A DNA stretch of 64,000 nt from NCBI RefSeq assembly GCF_000172795.2, contig NZ_CP020947.1, positions 1,305,001-1,369,000 on the forward strand. The letters run 5' to 3'. The stretch is from Rhizobium sp. CIAT894 (lineage in GTDB: Bacteria; Pseudomonadota; Alphaproteobacteria; Rhizobiales; Rhizobiaceae). The stretch's first letter is position 1; each line of letters begins with the position of its first letter. The position numbers and the translations under genes are program-made. Under the pieces are notes generated by a model, which worked only from the letters and a program-made list of their open reading frames with translations, searched no databases and was not told where the DNA came from. Of this stretch, positions 52,122 through 62,100 are shown piece after piece.

Positions 52122-53237
52122 ATGAAGCCACTCGGCATCGGTTTGATCGGCACCGGTTATATGGGCAAGTGCCATGCGCTGGCATGGAATGCAGTGAAGA
52201 CTGTGTTCGGCGATGTCGAGCGTCCGCGTCTCGTCCATCTTGCCGAGGCCAATGCCGCGCTTGCCGAAGCGCGCGCCTCCGAATTCGGCTTCGAGAAGGC
52301 AACCGCCGACTGGCGGGCGCTGATCGCCGACTCGGAGGTCGATGTCGTCTCCGTCACCACGCCCAATCAGTTCCACCCCGAAATGGCGATCGCAGCGCTT
52401 CAAGCCGGCAAACATGTCTGGTGCGAAAAGCCGATGGCGCCGGCCTATGCCGATGCCGAGCGCATGCTGGAAACGGCGAGGGGTTCCGGCAAGGTGGCCG
52501 CTCTCGGTTATAATTACATCCAGAATCCCGTGATGCGGCACATCAAGACGCTTGTTGGCGAGGGCGCCATCGGCACGGTCAATCATATCCGCGTCGAGAT
52601 GGACGAGGATTTCATGGCCGATCCCGATGTCTTCTTTTACTGGAAGAGCGAGCTTGCCGCCGGTTATGGCGCGCTCGACGATTTCGCCGTGCATCCGCTG
52701 TCGCTGCTCTGGTATCTGTTCGGCCACGTCGAGGCTGTCATTACAGACATGGTCAGGCCCTATGCCGACCGCCCGCTCAACGAAGGTGGCCGCCGCGCCG
52801 TCGAAAACCACGATGGCGCCAATGTGCTGATGCGGCTTGGCGGCGGCATCTCCGCCGTCTTGATGGCGAATCGCGCCGCCTGGGGCCGCAAAGGCCGCAT
52901 CGCCCTGCAGATTTACGGTTCGAAGGGCTCGATCGTCTACGACCAGGAGCGGATGAACGAATTCGAACTTTATCAGGCCGAGGGTCGCGGTTCCGAACAG
53001 GGCTTCCGCAAGATACTGGCGGCACCCGCCCATCGGCCTTATGATCGCTTCATCCCGGCGCCCGGCCACGGCCTCGGCTTCAACGATCTGAAGATCATCG
53101 AATGCCGCGAGCTGATCCGGGCAATATCGGGCGAGCCGTCGTCGATCGTGACATTTAAAGACGGTCTCAGGATAGAGAAGTCGGTGCATGCCATGGCACA
53201 GTCCTTCCACGAGCGTCGCTGGATCGAGATCGGCTGA
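52122..53237 (+). CDS. Gfo/Idh/MocA family inositol dehydrogenase-like oxidoreductase
   Basis: 371-residue NAD(P)-dependent dehydrogenase. The Rossmann motif is GLIGTGYMGKCHA (residues ~8-20); the catalytic Lys is in WCEKPMAP near residue 100, and the C-terminal domain has GALDDFAVHPLSLLWYLFGH with the His/Asp set. In S. meliloti the same-place gene, divergent from iolR, encodes a scyllo-inositol dehydrogenase, so oxidation of scyllo- or another inositol isomer is the best guess. GGAGGAG precedes the ATG. It is followed by a flavoprotein gene on the same strand 87 nt on. Confidence 0.9.
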   Translation: MKPLGIGLIGTGYMGKCHALAWNAVKTVFGDVERPRLVHLAEANAALAEARASEFGFEKATADWRALIADSEVDVVSVTTPNQFHPEMAIAALQAGKHVWCEKPMAPAYADAERMLETARGSGKVAALGYNYIQNPVMRHIKTLVGEGAIGTVNHIRVEMDEDFMADPDVFFYWKSELAAGYGALDDFAVHPLSLLWYLFGHVEAVITDMVRPYADRPLNEGGRRAVENHDGANVLMRLGGGISAVLMANRAAWGRKGRIALQIYGSKGSIVYDQERMNEFELYQAEGRGSEQGFRKILAAPAHRPYDRFIPAPGHGLGFNDLKIIECRELIRAISGEPSSIVTFKDGLRIEKSVHAMAQSFHERRWIEIG

Positions 53238-53324
53238 AGGTAAGAAGCTGCTTCCCGTTGACGGCGCATAGGGCAGGGGATAGGCCTTGGCATGAGTGTC
53301 GAGCCTCGTTTCAGGAGTGAGATC

Positions 53325-54542
53325 GTGACGGATAGACTGGTGATCATCGGCGCGGGGCAGGCTGGTTTCGCATTGGCGGCCAAGCTGCGGGCGTTGAAGG
53401 ATACGCGCCCGATCACTCTTATCGGCGCCGAAGACGTGGCCCCTTATCAGCGCCCGCCGCTTTCGAAGAAATACCTGCTCGGCGAAATGGCCTTCGACCG
53501 TTTGCTGTTCCGCGACCAGCACTGGTATGGCGACAATGATGTCGACCTTCGCCTTTCCACATGGGCCGAGCAGATCAAGCCGGACAGCAAGCAGGTTCTG
53601 CTGCAGGACGGCTCCGTTCTCGACTATGGTACGCTGGCGCTCGCCACCGGCTCGACGCCGCGCCGGCTGCCGGCCGCAATCGGCGGCGATCTCGACGGCG
53701 TTTATGTCGCCCGCGACAAGCGCGATGCCGATCTTCTCGCTGACGAAATGCGCCCCGGTCGCCGCGTCCTCATCATCGGCGGCGGTTATATCGGCCTCGA
53801 GGCGGCAGCCGTCGCCCGCTACCGCGGCCTTGAGGTCACCGTCATCGAGATGGCCGACCGCATCCTGCAGCGCGTCGCGGCGAAGGAAACCGCCGACATC
53901 ATGCGCGGAATCCATGAGTCCCACGACGTGGTGATCCGCGAGAAAACCGGACTCAAGCATCTGGTCGGCAAGGATGGCCGCGTCACCGGCGCCGCACTTT
54001 CCGACGGATCGGTCATCGACATCGACTTTGCCGTCGTCGGCATCGGCGTCGTGCCGAATGACCAGCTCGCCAAGGAAGCCGGCCTCGACGTCGCCAACGG
54101 CATTGTCGTCGACGAATTCGCCCGCACCTCCGATCCGGCGATCTTTGCCGCCGGCGATTGCGCGGCCCTTCCCTGGCAGGGTGGCCGCATCAGGCTCGAA
54201 TCGGTGCAGAACGCCGTCGACCAGGCCGAAGCGGCGGCAGCCGTCATCGCCGGCGGCAGCGAGCCCTATGATCCGAAGCCGTGGTTCTGGTCCGATCAGT
54301 ATGATGTCAAGCTGCAGATCGCCGGCTTCAATCTCGGTTATGACGAAACGCTGCTGCGCCCCGGCGCCCGCGAAGGCGCCCATTCGGTCTGGTATTTCCG
54401 GCAAGGCCTGCTGATCGCCGTCGACGCGATCAACGACGCGAAGGCCTATGTGACCGGCAAGAAGCTGCTGGAATCCGGAATCAACCCCGACAGAGCGATT
54501 CTCGCCGACCCCTCTGCCGACCTCAAAAGCCTGCTCGGCTGA
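53325..54542 (+). CDS. FAD-dependent ferredoxin/rubredoxin reductase-type oxidoreductase
   Basis: 405-residue pyridine-nucleotide disulfide-fold flavoprotein without the redox-active Cys pair. FAD motif VIIGAGQAGFALAAKLR is at the N-terminus, NAD motif RVLIIGGGYIGLEAAAVA near 150, and late FAD motif IFAAGDCAALP near 275, followed by the reductase-specific C-terminal domain. It should pass electrons from NAD(P)H to a ferredoxin, as in CamA-type systems, but no ferredoxin or P450 gene is nearby. A GTG at 53325 with AGGAG seven nt upstream was preferred over an ATG at 53292 with no site. Confidence 0.86.
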   Translation: MTDRLVIIGAGQAGFALAAKLRALKDTRPITLIGAEDVAPYQRPPLSKKYLLGEMAFDRLLFRDQHWYGDNDVDLRLSTWAEQIKPDSKQVLLQDGSVLDYGTLALATGSTPRRLPAAIGGDLDGVYVARDKRDADLLADEMRPGRRVLIIGGGYIGLEAAAVARYRGLEVTVIEMADRILQRVAAKETADIMRGIHESHDVVIREKTGLKHLVGKDGRVTGAALSDGSVIDIDFAVVGIGVVPNDQLAKEAGLDVANGIVVDEFARTSDPAIFAAGDCAALPWQGGRIRLESVQNAVDQAEAAAAVIAGGSEPYDPKPWFWSDQYDVKLQIAGFNLGYDETLLRPGAREGAHSVWYFRQGLLIAVDAINDAKAYVTGKKLLESGINPDRAILADPSADLKSLLG

Positions 54543-54796
54543 GTTCAAACCCGGTCCCCGCAGCGCATTGCTGCCGGCGGCAATGCCCCACCGGGCTTGC
54601 CGCGCCTGTCAGGCGCCGGGCGGAAAGCCCGGCTTCCTCATCGAAGAGAACGAAGCACGATCAAATTCCCGGATCGTGACAGGAAATGCCCTCGGTTTGC
54701 TTGGGCCTGCCGAAATGCCGCCCCGTTGCATTTCTTCTGGTGAAAACTGAAAAAGCCCTTGCATTCACAGACCGGTCACCATAGTTAGGCCGCACC

Positions 54797-54887
54797 GGAG
54801 AGGTGGCCGAGTGGTCGAAGGCGCTCCCCTGCTAAGGGAGTATACGTCAAAAGCGTATCGTGGGTTCGAATCCCATCTTCTCCGCCA
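54797..54887 (+). tRNA. tRNA-Ser (anticodon GCU)
   Basis: Cloverleaf with acceptor GGAGAGG pairing CTTCTCC, D arm GCCGAGTGGTCGAAGGC, anticodon loop CTGCTAA (GCU) closed by CTCCC/GGGAG, a long class II variable arm (TATACGTCAAAAGCGTAT), T arm with GGTTCGAATCC, discriminator G and an encoded CCA. Confidence 0.96.
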
Positions 54888-55480
54888 TCCCGATTTTTCC
54901 AACCTGCGCCGCTCTTCGTTGCCGACAGCGAATCGTCTTCGTTGAATGGGCTATGCCGCGCGAGCGCCGTTCGGCTATGCCTCATGGCCGCACGATGAGA
55001 AAAATCTCCTCCGCGTCGAATCGAGAGAATCGCCTGCGGGAATCACATCCTGCCGTCGTGCCCCGGCAGCCGGCGAAAGCGGATCGGTGACCGCCCGGTT
55101 ACGCTTCCGGCAGTGATGATATCCCCCGCAAGAGCCTGACTTGGTCAAAAAAGTGTCTCGAATGTGTTGCGAGACGCCTGTCCAATTCTTTGCTGGCCTC
55201 CGCTAAGCGGCGGCAAAATCAGCGTTTTCTTAACAAAGCATAAAGGAAATCGAGGCCGGTTGCCCAACTTGTGTCCTTTCAGCAACAGGATGTCGGGAAG
55301 GCTGTCTCAAATCACCCATCCGAGTAAGTTGGTGATTGCGTGACGGCTTCGGTCTTGTATTTTCAGCATCGGAAGCAAGGGCGGCTGATCGTCCACTTCT
55401 TGAAACACGGGGATGGGGCAGGGAACGCTGCTCAGCGAAAGATCCCAAACCCGATCGAAACTTTGAATTGGAGGTCATTT
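54888..55480 (+). promoter_or_regulatory. long upstream region of the porin gene
   Basis: 593 nt without a convincing gene. It contains hairpins at ~55153-55175 (TGTCTCG/CGAGACG), ~55200-55216 (CCGC/GCGG) and ~55306-55344 (AATCACC/GGTGATT). AT-richer DNA around 55225-55250 may carry the promoter, implying a structured leader of up to ~230 nt ahead of a very strong ribosome site. Confidence 0.45.
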
Positions 55481-56503
55481 ATGAACATCAAGAGCCTTCT
55501 TCTCGGCTCCGCTGCTGCTCTCGCAGTAGTTTCCGGTGCTCAGGCTGCTGACGCTATCGTTGCTGCCGAGCCGGAACCGGTTGAATATGTTCGCGTCTGC
55601 GACGCTTACGGCACCGGCTACTTCTACATCCCGGGCACCGAAACCTGCCTCAAGATCGAAGGCTACATCCGTTTCCAGGTCGACATTGGTGATCAGCCGC
55701 TCAACGGCTCGGCCAGCAACGACTCGGATTGGGATGCCAAGACCCGCGGTCAGGTTCAGTTCACGGCCAAGAGCGACACCGAGTATGGTCCGCTGACCGG
55801 CGTCATCGTCATGCAGTTCAATGCTGACAACGCTAGTGACCAGAGCGCCGCCCTCGACTCCGCTTACCTCGACATCGCCGGCTTCCGCGCTGGTCTGTTC
55901 TACAGCTGGTGGGACGACGGCCTCTCCGGCGAAACCGACGACATCGGCTCGCCGGTCACGCTGCACAACTCGCTGCGTTATCAGTATGAAACCGGCGACT
56001 TCTACGCTGGTATCAGCGTCGACGAACTGGAAGACAGCCCGTTCTATGATGGCGAAACCGCCAACAACTGGGGCGTTGCTGTTGGTCTCGGCGGCAAGGC
56101 TGGCGCATTCAGCTACCAGATCACTGCCGGTTACGACACCGACAACGAAGAAGGCGCTGTTCGCGCAATGGGTACGGTTGACGTTGGTCCGGGCACGCTC
56201 GGCCTCGCCGCTGTCTACTCCACGAACCCGAATGCTTACTACAACGCGGCTGAATGGGCTGTCGCTGCCGAATACGCTATCAAGGCAACCGACAAGCTCA
56301 AGATCACCCCTGGTGTTCAGTACTACAGCAACTACGGCGTTAGCGGCAGCGACTTCGCCGATGGCGATGCTTGGAAGGTCGGTCTGACGGTTGATTACCA
56401 GATCGTCGACAACTTCTACGCCAAGGCTTCGGTTCAGTACCTCGATCCGGAAGACTCTGACGACTCCACGACGGGCTACTTCCGCCTGCAGCGTTCGTTC
56501 TAA
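55481..56503 (+). CDS. outer-membrane porin of the RopA family (porin_2)
   Basis: 340-residue trimeric beta-barrel porin for small solutes. It has a cleavable signal peptide MNIKSLLLGSAAALAVVSGA (cut after AQA), then the mature start ADAIVAAEPEPVEYVRVCDA and the porin_2 segment GTGYFYIPGTETCLKIEGYI with two cysteines. The C-terminus ends TGYFRLQRSF with the terminal Phe needed by the BAM complex. Alternating beta strands fill the body. Codon choice is strongly biased (GCT, GGC, AAG, CTC), unlike neighbours, as in highly expressed genes. GGAGG precedes the ATG and a perfect terminator follows. Rhizobia carry several RopA copies, so the paralogue is not named. Confidence 0.95.
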   Translation: MNIKSLLLGSAAALAVVSGAQAADAIVAAEPEPVEYVRVCDAYGTGYFYIPGTETCLKIEGYIRFQVDIGDQPLNGSASNDSDWDAKTRGQVQFTAKSDTEYGPLTGVIVMQFNADNASDQSAALDSAYLDIAGFRAGLFYSWWDDGLSGETDDIGSPVTLHNSLRYQYETGDFYAGISVDELEDSPFYDGETANNWGVAVGLGGKAGAFSYQITAGYDTDNEEGAVRAMGTVDVGPGTLGLAAVYSTNPNAYYNAAEWAVAAEYAIKATDKLKITPGVQYYSNYGVSGSDFADGDAWKVGLTVDYQIVDNFYAKASVQYLDPEDSDDSTTGYFRLQRSF

Positions 56504-56530
56504 TCTGATCTGACTTCGGTCAATCAGGAA

Positions 56531-56558
56531 AGCCCGGCTCTCGAGCCGGGCTTTTTTT
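56531..56558 (+). terminator. strong intrinsic terminator of the porin gene
   Basis: Perfect AGCCCGGCT (56531-56539)/AGCCGGGCT (56544-56552) stem with a 4-nt loop, then TTTTTT: the strongest textbook terminator in the window, 27 nt after the stop codon. Confidence 0.92.
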
Positions 56559-56624
56559 GTATTCTCGACGCATGGCGAACGTGCCGCTGGGCTCTTGATG
56601 CGACCTGCTTTGGCTTCAATAAGA

Positions 56625-57521
56625 TTATCGGCTAGAGGCGAGAAAGGCTCGAATCGCCGCGGGGATATTGCCGAGATGCAGCAGCGGCGCGTGTCCTTGT
56701 CCTTCGGCAGCATGAAGGATTAAGTTCGAATGCCGCCGTGCCATTTCGTTGACGGTTTCCTGAGACAGCAGCGACGTATTTTCACCGCGGATCAGCATCA
56801 GCGGCAACTGGCTCAGCTTCTCGAACTGCTCCCAGAGATTGGGCAGCGGCTGGCTGAAATCGATCGATTTCAGCGCTTCGGCGATCGCCGGGTCAAAATC
56901 GGCCGCCGGTCTTCCGCCGACATCTCGATAGAGGGCAAGCGCCATCTCGCGCCAGTCTTGCTTCGAAAGCGCGGTAAACGACCCGCCATGATTTTCCTGC
57001 AGCATATCGACCGCCTCGCGCCAGTCCGCCGGCCTTCTGCCGCCGTTGAGGTAGTCGCGGATCAGCGCCAGCCCCCTGGCTTCGATCACGGGTCCGATAT
57101 CATTGAGGATCACGGCTTCGAGAAGATCCGGCCGTGTCGCCGCGATCAGGTGCAGGATCAGCCCGCCCCGGGAGGTGCCGATGAAGACAGCCCGCTCGAT
57201 GCCGAGCGCCTGGCAGGCGGCAATGACGTCGCCGGCCTCGATGGCGAGATTGTAGTTTGCCTTGTTCTCATCCCATGCCGAGTTTCCCCGCCCGCGCGAA
57301 TCGAGCGCGATCACCCTGCGCGGTGCTGTTATGTCTTGGGAGAGAAGCAGCGCCAGCGAATGAAAATCCCGCGTATTGCGGGTCAGGCCGGGCAGGCAGA
57401 CGACCGGCAGCCGTCCTGCAGTTGCCGCCTCACTCGGGCTATAGTCGCAGGCATAAAGCTTCAGTCCATCGGAAGACGTATAAAATCGTTCCTGGAAACC
57501 GCTTGCGTAAGTATCCGGCAT
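56625..57521 (-). CDS. alpha/beta hydrolase
   Basis: 298-residue alpha/beta-hydrolase fold enzyme. The oxyanion strand is VVCLPGLTRNTRDF, the nucleophile elbow IGTSRGG puts Ser at 117, the acid is likely in LMLIRGENTSLLS, and the His is in GQGHAPLLHLG near 280. A cap domain covers ~145-220. It is probably an esterase or epoxide/lactone hydrolase; substrate unknown. The start at 57521 has GAGGGATG immediately upstream; a much longer frame begins at 57779 inside the next gene. It lies 65 nt downstream of the lytic transglycosylase gene. Confidence 0.87.
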   Translation of the reverse strand: MPDTYASGFQERFYTSSDGLKLYACDYSPSEAATAGRLPVVCLPGLTRNTRDFHSLALLLSQDITAPRRVIALDSRGRGNSAWDENKANYNLAIEAGDVIAACQALGIERAVFIGTSRGGLILHLIAATRPDLLEAVILNDIGPVIEARGLALIRDYLNGGRRPADWREAVDMLQENHGGSFTALSKQDWREMALALYRDVGGRPAADFDPAIAEALKSIDFSQPLPNLWEQFEKLSQLPLMLIRGENTSLLSQETVNEMARRHSNLILHAAEGQGHAPLLHLGNIPAAIRAFLASSR

Positions 57522-57586
57522 CACATCCCTCGAGATCTGTTCGACCCCGAAGATGTAGCCTGCTTTTCCGGCCGCGCCAAACGGCT

Positions 57587-59662
57587 TCAGGACGCGCTGC
57601 GTCCACCGATGAGGTCGCGCTCGATGTCGGTCGGCTGGCCGAGGCGAGCCTTGTACACTTCGTAATTCTCCATCACCCGCTGGACGTAATTCCGCGTTTC
57701 GGGGAAGGGGATGCGCTCGATCCAGTCGACGATGTCGTCGATCGATCTGCCACGCGGATCGCCGTACCGGCCGATCCATTCCGGTACCCGCTTCGGCCCG
57801 GCATTATAGGCGATGAAGGTGAGGATATAGGAGCCGCCGAACGCGTCGATCTGCTCGCCGAGATAATGAGCGCCGAGCGTGGCGTTATAACCGGCGTCGG
57901 CCGTCAGCTTGTCTTTCGAGTAGGCGATGTTGTGGCGCTTGGCCACCGCCTGGGCCGTCCCCGGCAGAAGCTGCAGCAATCCCCGCGCATTCGCCGCGGA
58001 AACGGCGGCCGGGTTGAAGGCGCTCTCCTGCCGGGCGATGGCATAGGCAAGTGCCTTGCCGGAGCCGGAGATATTGGCATTCGCCGGGATGACGCCGACC
58101 GGAAAGGCGAGCGCTGCGACATCGATGCCGCGTCCATAGGCGATCTTTCCGATCTGCAGCGACAGATGATGATCGCCGGATTGCTCGGCCTGTGCCGCAA
58201 GCACGGCCAGTTCACCGGGGCTCTGCAGTTGGTCGGCGAGCGCGAGATAGAGAATGTCGGCCCGCCATCCATGGCCGGCCGCCTCCAGCCGGGCGATTGC
58301 CTGCACGGCTTCGCGGGCCTGGAAGCGTTGCCGGTCGGCCGTGCTCGGCGCGGGATAGGTAACGTTCAGCGTCTTTCGGCCCAGCCGTTCGGCCGCGAGC
58401 TGGCCATAGAAGGTGCCGGGGAAGGTCGCAGCCTTCGCATAGAATTCGCCGGATTCGCCTGGACCTCCGGCTTCTGCCGCTCGTCCCAGCCAATACCAGG
58501 CGCGGGAAACCGAGATCGGCCCGTTTGATGTCTGGAGGATCTTGCGGAAGTGTTTTTCCGCGGTTGTCGGATCCTGAAGGCCGCGAAGCGCGTACCATCC
58601 GGCATGGAATTCGGCCTCGACGATATCCGTCGGGCTCGTTGCGGCGTAATTGGCGACGATGCGATAGGCAGGCTTGAACTGTCCCTGGTCGACCAGACCA
58701 CGGCTGACGATACGCTGCTCGTTCCACCACTCGCCGGAGTTGACGAGTTCGCTGCGCTCGGGCGGCATTTGCTCCAAAAGCGCTGCCGCCTCGGCATATT
58801 TGTCCTGCTTGCGCAGATATTCGATCCGCGCAAACAGCAATCCGGGATCGCCGCGCCATTTTGCATCGACAGCGTTGAGCAGAGCGCCGGCATTGCCGGC
58901 CTTGGCGTCGACGGCGGCCCAGGCCTTGTAGAGCGACTGCGCCTCACCCATGTCGCCGAAGCGCTTGGCCTGCGCCACGCGGCCGCGATACATCAGATAG
59001 TCCATCCGCGCCTTGTGATCGGCCGGCGTCAACAGCGCTGAGAATTCGATGAGGATCTTGTCCTCGGTTGCCTTGTCGAGAGCCTCCCCGCGCCAGACCT
59101 TGCGAATATATTTTGCCGCCTGCGTTTGCCTGCCTGAGGCAACCAGCGCCCGGCCGAGGATGACGGCGCCCTGCATCGTCTCCGGCGCGGTATCGCCGAA
59201 GGCGGCGAGCACGGCTGATGGGGCGGGGTTTTCGTCATAGAGCGCGCGTTCGGAATAGGCGCGCAGCCGCGAAAGGCCCGGCCAGCTCTTGAGCTCCTGC
59301 GAAGCACTGGCGATTTCATAGGAGGGAACGCCCTTCAATCCGGAAACTGCGATCGCCCAGGTCAGGATATGGCGGTCGAGCGTGCCGTTGGGCATGCTGT
59401 CGCGGATCGACAGCGCCAGTTGCGGGTTCTTGTCGGACAGTGCGTCGAGGCCGGCTTTCAGGTCGCTGTTGACAGGCGCGACGGCCGGATTGCGCGGAAT
59501 GGCGCCTGTTGTGATCGATTCCGGCATGGCTGTTTCGGGAACGAAGCCGAGCGGCTTGACGCCGGGCACGGGCGTGCTCTCGCCCGGAAGCGGCGACGCT
59601 ACACTGCCCCACGCGGCGGCAATAAAGCCAAAGGCGGACAGAATCAGGACAGCTTTCTTCAT
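57587..59662 (-). CDS. soluble lytic murein transglycosylase (SLT)
   Basis: 691-residue periplasmic enzyme that cuts peptidoglycan between MurNAc and GlcNAc, leaving a 1,6-anhydro end. A signal peptide (KKAVLILSAFGFIAAAWGS) is followed by a long helical superhelix (~100-500, the U-domain of Slt70) and a C-terminal SLT lysozyme-like domain (~515-660) with catalytic Glu in ARQESAFNP, then GLLQLLPGTAQ and YNAGPKRVPEW. The length is close to Slt70. The start at 59662 places the signal peptide first; the frame extends to 59695. Divergent from dapA. Confidence 0.92.
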   Translation of the reverse strand: MKKAVLILSAFGFIAAAWGSVASPLPGESTPVPGVKPLGFVPETAMPESITTGAIPRNPAVAPVNSDLKAGLDALSDKNPQLALSIRDSMPNGTLDRHILTWAIAVSGLKGVPSYEIASASQELKSWPGLSRLRAYSERALYDENPAPSAVLAAFGDTAPETMQGAVILGRALVASGRQTQAAKYIRKVWRGEALDKATEDKILIEFSALLTPADHKARMDYLMYRGRVAQAKRFGDMGEAQSLYKAWAAVDAKAGNAGALLNAVDAKWRGDPGLLFARIEYLRKQDKYAEAAALLEQMPPERSELVNSGEWWNEQRIVSRGLVDQGQFKPAYRIVANYAATSPTDIVEAEFHAGWYALRGLQDPTTAEKHFRKILQTSNGPISVSRAWYWLGRAAEAGGPGESGEFYAKAATFPGTFYGQLAAERLGRKTLNVTYPAPSTADRQRFQAREAVQAIARLEAAGHGWRADILYLALADQLQSPGELAVLAAQAEQSGDHHLSLQIGKIAYGRGIDVAALAFPVGVIPANANISGSGKALAYAIARQESAFNPAAVSAANARGLLQLLPGTAQAVAKRHNIAYSKDKLTADAGYNATLGAHYLGEQIDAFGGSYILTFIAYNAGPKRVPEWIGRYGDPRGRSIDDIVDWIERIPFPETRNYVQRVMENYEVYKARLGQPTDIERDLIGGRSAS

Positions 59663-59874
59663 CCGGGATCTCGCAACGAAAACACGCCCTGCCATTTGGC
59701 TAGAGGCATCTTAACGAAACCTTACCGTACCAGGTAAAATTCATTCACATCTGCTATCGGAATTTGCCCTAAACCGAACTCTACGCGCTTGTCGCCATGA
59801 TTTCGGCGCTCTATGGTGCGCAAAATATTCATGGAATGCGGCCGAAGCAAGGATTTGGTCGTGAGGAGCTTCGC

Positions 59875-60759
59875 ATGTTCAATGGGTCCATTCCCGCCCT
59901 CGTCACCCCCTTCACGGATAGCGGACTGATCGACGAAGACAGCTTCGCTGCGCATGTCGACTGGCAGATCAAGGAAGGCAGCGGCGGTCTCGTTCCGGTC
60001 GGCACCACGGGCGAATCCCCGACGCTGTCGCATGCCGAGCACAAGCGGGTCGTGGAACTGTGCATCGAGGTCGCCGCAAAACGCGTTCCCGTTATGGCCG
60101 GCGCCGGCTCGAACAATACAGGTGAGGCGATCGAGCTTGCCCAGCATGCCGAAAAAGTGGGCGCCGACGCCGTTCTGGTCGTCACTCCCTATTACAACAA
60201 GCCGACGCAGAAGGGCTTGATCGCGCATTTTTCGGCGATTGCCGAGGCCGTCGATCTGCCGATCTATATCTACAATATCCCCGGCCGCTCGGTGGTCGAC
60301 ATGACCCCGGAAACGATGGGCGCGCTCGCCAGGGCGCATCGGAATATCGTCGGGGTCAAGGATGCCACGGGCAAGATCGAGCGCGTCTCCGAACAGCGCA
60401 TCACCTGCGGCAAGGATTTCCGGCAATTATCCGGCGAGGACGCGACGGCGCTCGGCTTCAACGCCCATGGCGGCGTCGGCTGTATTTCGGTCACGGCCAA
60501 TGTCGCCCCGCGCCTTTGCGCCGATTTCCAGGCGGCGACGCTGAAAGGCGACTATGCCAGCGCGCTGGAATATCAGGATCGGCTGATGCCGCTCCACAAG
60601 GCGATCTTCCTGGAACCGGGTCTTTGCGGCGCCAAGTACGGCCTCTCCAGGCTTGGCCGCATGAGCCGCAACGTCCGTTCGCCGCTGCTGTCGACGCTGG
60701 AGCCGGCAACGGAAGCGGCGATCGACGCCGCCCTGCGCCATGCGGGCCTGCTGAACTGA
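59875..60759 (+). CDS. dapA: 4-hydroxy-tetrahydrodipicolinate synthase
   Basis: 294-residue enzyme condensing pyruvate with aspartate semialdehyde in the lysine/diaminopimelate pathway. It is a TIM barrel with the GTTGESPTL motif (44-51), catalytic Tyr133 in YIYNIPGRS and the Schiff-base Lys162 in [10 protein letters not shown]. The start at 59875 has GAGGAG six nt upstream, and [13 protein letters not shown] is the normal N-terminus; a longer frame begins at 59797. 198 nt separate it from smpB. Confidence 0.97.
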   Translation: MFNGSIPALVTPFTDSGLIDEDSFAAHVDWQIKEGSGGLVPVGTTGESPTLSHAEHKRVVELCIEVAAKRVPVMAGAGSNNTGEAIELAQHAEKVGADAVLVVTPYYNKPTQKGLIAHFSAIAEAVDLPIYIYNIPGRSVVDMTPETMGALARAHRNIVGVKDATGKIERVSEQRITCGKDFRQLSGEDATALGFNAHGGVGCISVTANVAPRLCADFQAATLKGDYASALEYQDRLMPLHKAIFLEPGLCGAKYGLSRLGRMSRNVRSPLLSTLEPATEAAIDAALRHAGLLN

Positions 60760-60957
60760 AAAGACCGGCCGTCTTCACAAGGCCGGGCCGTTCCCTTACA
60801 TAAGGGCAACGAATGGGGCGCGGCTTGTCGCGCTCTGCGGCACCGTGTGTCTTCGGACGGGCGGGGGATGCCGCAACAGTTTGAGTCTGCGCATCGCGCT
60901 TCCCAGGAAACGATCCGATTGGGGAAGGACGGTGCGCTAAAGCAATGGAATGTCGTC

Positions 60958-61437
60958 ATGGCCCCCAAAGGCAGCCAGCGTGTGGTGAACAAGGTCGTGG
61001 CCGAAAACCGCAAGGCCCGCTTCAACTACGAGATCATCGATACCTATGAGGCGGGCCTGGTGCTGATGGGCACCGAGGTCAAGTCGTTGCGCGAGGGCAA
61101 AGCCAATATCGCCGAATCCTATGCGTCGGATGAGGACGGCGAAATCTGGCTGATCAATTCCTACCTGCCGGAATATCTGCAGGCCAACCGCTTCAATCAC
61201 GAACCGCGCCGCCGCCGCAAGCTGCTGCTGTCGGGCCGTGAGATCCATCGCTTGCGCTCTGCCGTCAACCGCGAGGGCATGACGCTGATCCCGCTGAAGA
61301 TCTATTTCAACGACCGCGGCCGGGCGAAGATGGAGCTGGCGCTCGCCAAGGGCAAGAAATTGCACGACAAGCGCGAGTCGGAGAAGGAACGCGATTGGAA
61401 CCGGCAGAAGAGCCGCCTGCTGAAGGATAATGGCTAA
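60958..61437 (+). CDS. smpB: SsrA-binding protein SmpB
   Basis: 159-residue partner of tmRNA for rescue of stalled ribosomes. Family marks are [20 protein letters not shown] (~17-36), [19 protein letters not shown], then [15 protein letters not shown], ending in a Lys/Arg-rich tail ([15 protein letters not shown]) that enters the mRNA channel. The start is the ATG at 60958 giving [10 protein letters not shown]; a longer frame starts at 60847. The convergent neighbour is 81 nt away; a short GATTGCCG/CGGCAATC hairpin (61457-61479) lies between. Confidence 0.97.
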   Translation: MAPKGSQRVVNKVVAENRKARFNYEIIDTYEAGLVLMGTEVKSLREGKANIAESYASDEDGEIWLINSYLPEYLQANRFNHEPRRRRKLLLSGREIHRLRSAVNREGMTLIPLKIYFNDRGRAKMELALAKGKKLHDKRESEKERDWNRQKSRLLKDNG

Positions 61438-61518
61438 CCCACATCGGCTGACTGACGATTGCCGCTTCGCACGGCAATCATGGCGTTGCTGTCGCTCGAT
61501 TCGAGATAAGCGGAAAGA

Positions 61519-62100
61519 TCAGTCCTCGAAGTCGCTCGCGGGGGCGACTTCGGCCTGGCGTGGGGCGCGCTCTGCGGGATCGCGACCGATTTCAGCCTTC
61601 AACGACAAGAGATCGATGAAATGATCGGCCTGGCGGCGCAGGTCGTCGGCGATCATCGGCGGCTGGGTCGCCATGGTCGAGATCACCGAGACCTTGCGGC
61701 CCCTGCGCTGCAGCGCCTCGACGAGGTTGGTGAAGTCGCCGTCGCCGGAGAAGATCACGAGATGATCGACCGTTTCCGATTGTTCCATGGCGTCGATCGC
61801 AAGCTCGATGTCCATGTTGCCCTTGATCTTTCGGCGGCCCATGGAATCTGTGAATTCCTTGGCGGGCTTGGTGACGACCTTGTAGCCGTTATAGTCGAGC
61901 CAATCGATCAAAGGCCGGATTGACGAATATTCCTGATCCTCGATCAGAGCCGTATAATAGTAGGCGCGCAGGAGATAGCCGCGTTTCTGAAATGCTTTCA
62001 AGAGCTTGCGGTAATCGATGTCGAAGCCGAGGCTCTTGGATGCAGCGTAGAGGTTGGCGCCGTCAATGAAGAGTGCAATTTTTTCGCGTGGGTCAAACAT
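61519..62100 (-). CDS. NYN domain (LabA/DUF88-like) protein
   Basis: 193-residue PIN-like nuclease-fold protein. The four acidic positions appear in ALFIDGANLYAA, GNMDIELAIDAMEQ, VIFSGDGDFTNLVEAL, and the tail near DDLRRQADHFIDL, so a metal-dependent RNase active site is plausible. Members such as LabA and MARF1-type proteins act in RNA metabolism or regulation. Next to smpB and rpoZ/rsh it sits among RNA-quality and stress genes, a common order in Rhizobiales. The C-terminal 20 residues are low complexity. Divergent from rpoZ. Confidence 0.88.
   Translation of the reverse strand: MFDPREKIALFIDGANLYAASKSLGFDIDYRKLLKAFQKRGYLLRAYYYTALIEDQEYSSIRPLIDWLDYNGYKVVTKPAKEFTDSMGRRKIKGNMDIELAIDAMEQSETVDHLVIFSGDGDFTNLVEALQRRGRKVSVISTMATQPPMIADDLRRQADHFIDLLSLKAEIGRDPAERAPRQAEVAPASDFED

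Noticed and set aside
52053..54548. An 831-residue minus-strand frame opposite the dehydrogenase and flavoprotein genes
   Set aside because: Both plus-strand genes have clear cofactor motifs and ribosome sites; the long frame is a composition effect.
54785..54985. A 66-residue minus-strand frame over the tRNA-Ser
   Set aside because: It is the reverse strand of a perfect tRNA cloverleaf.
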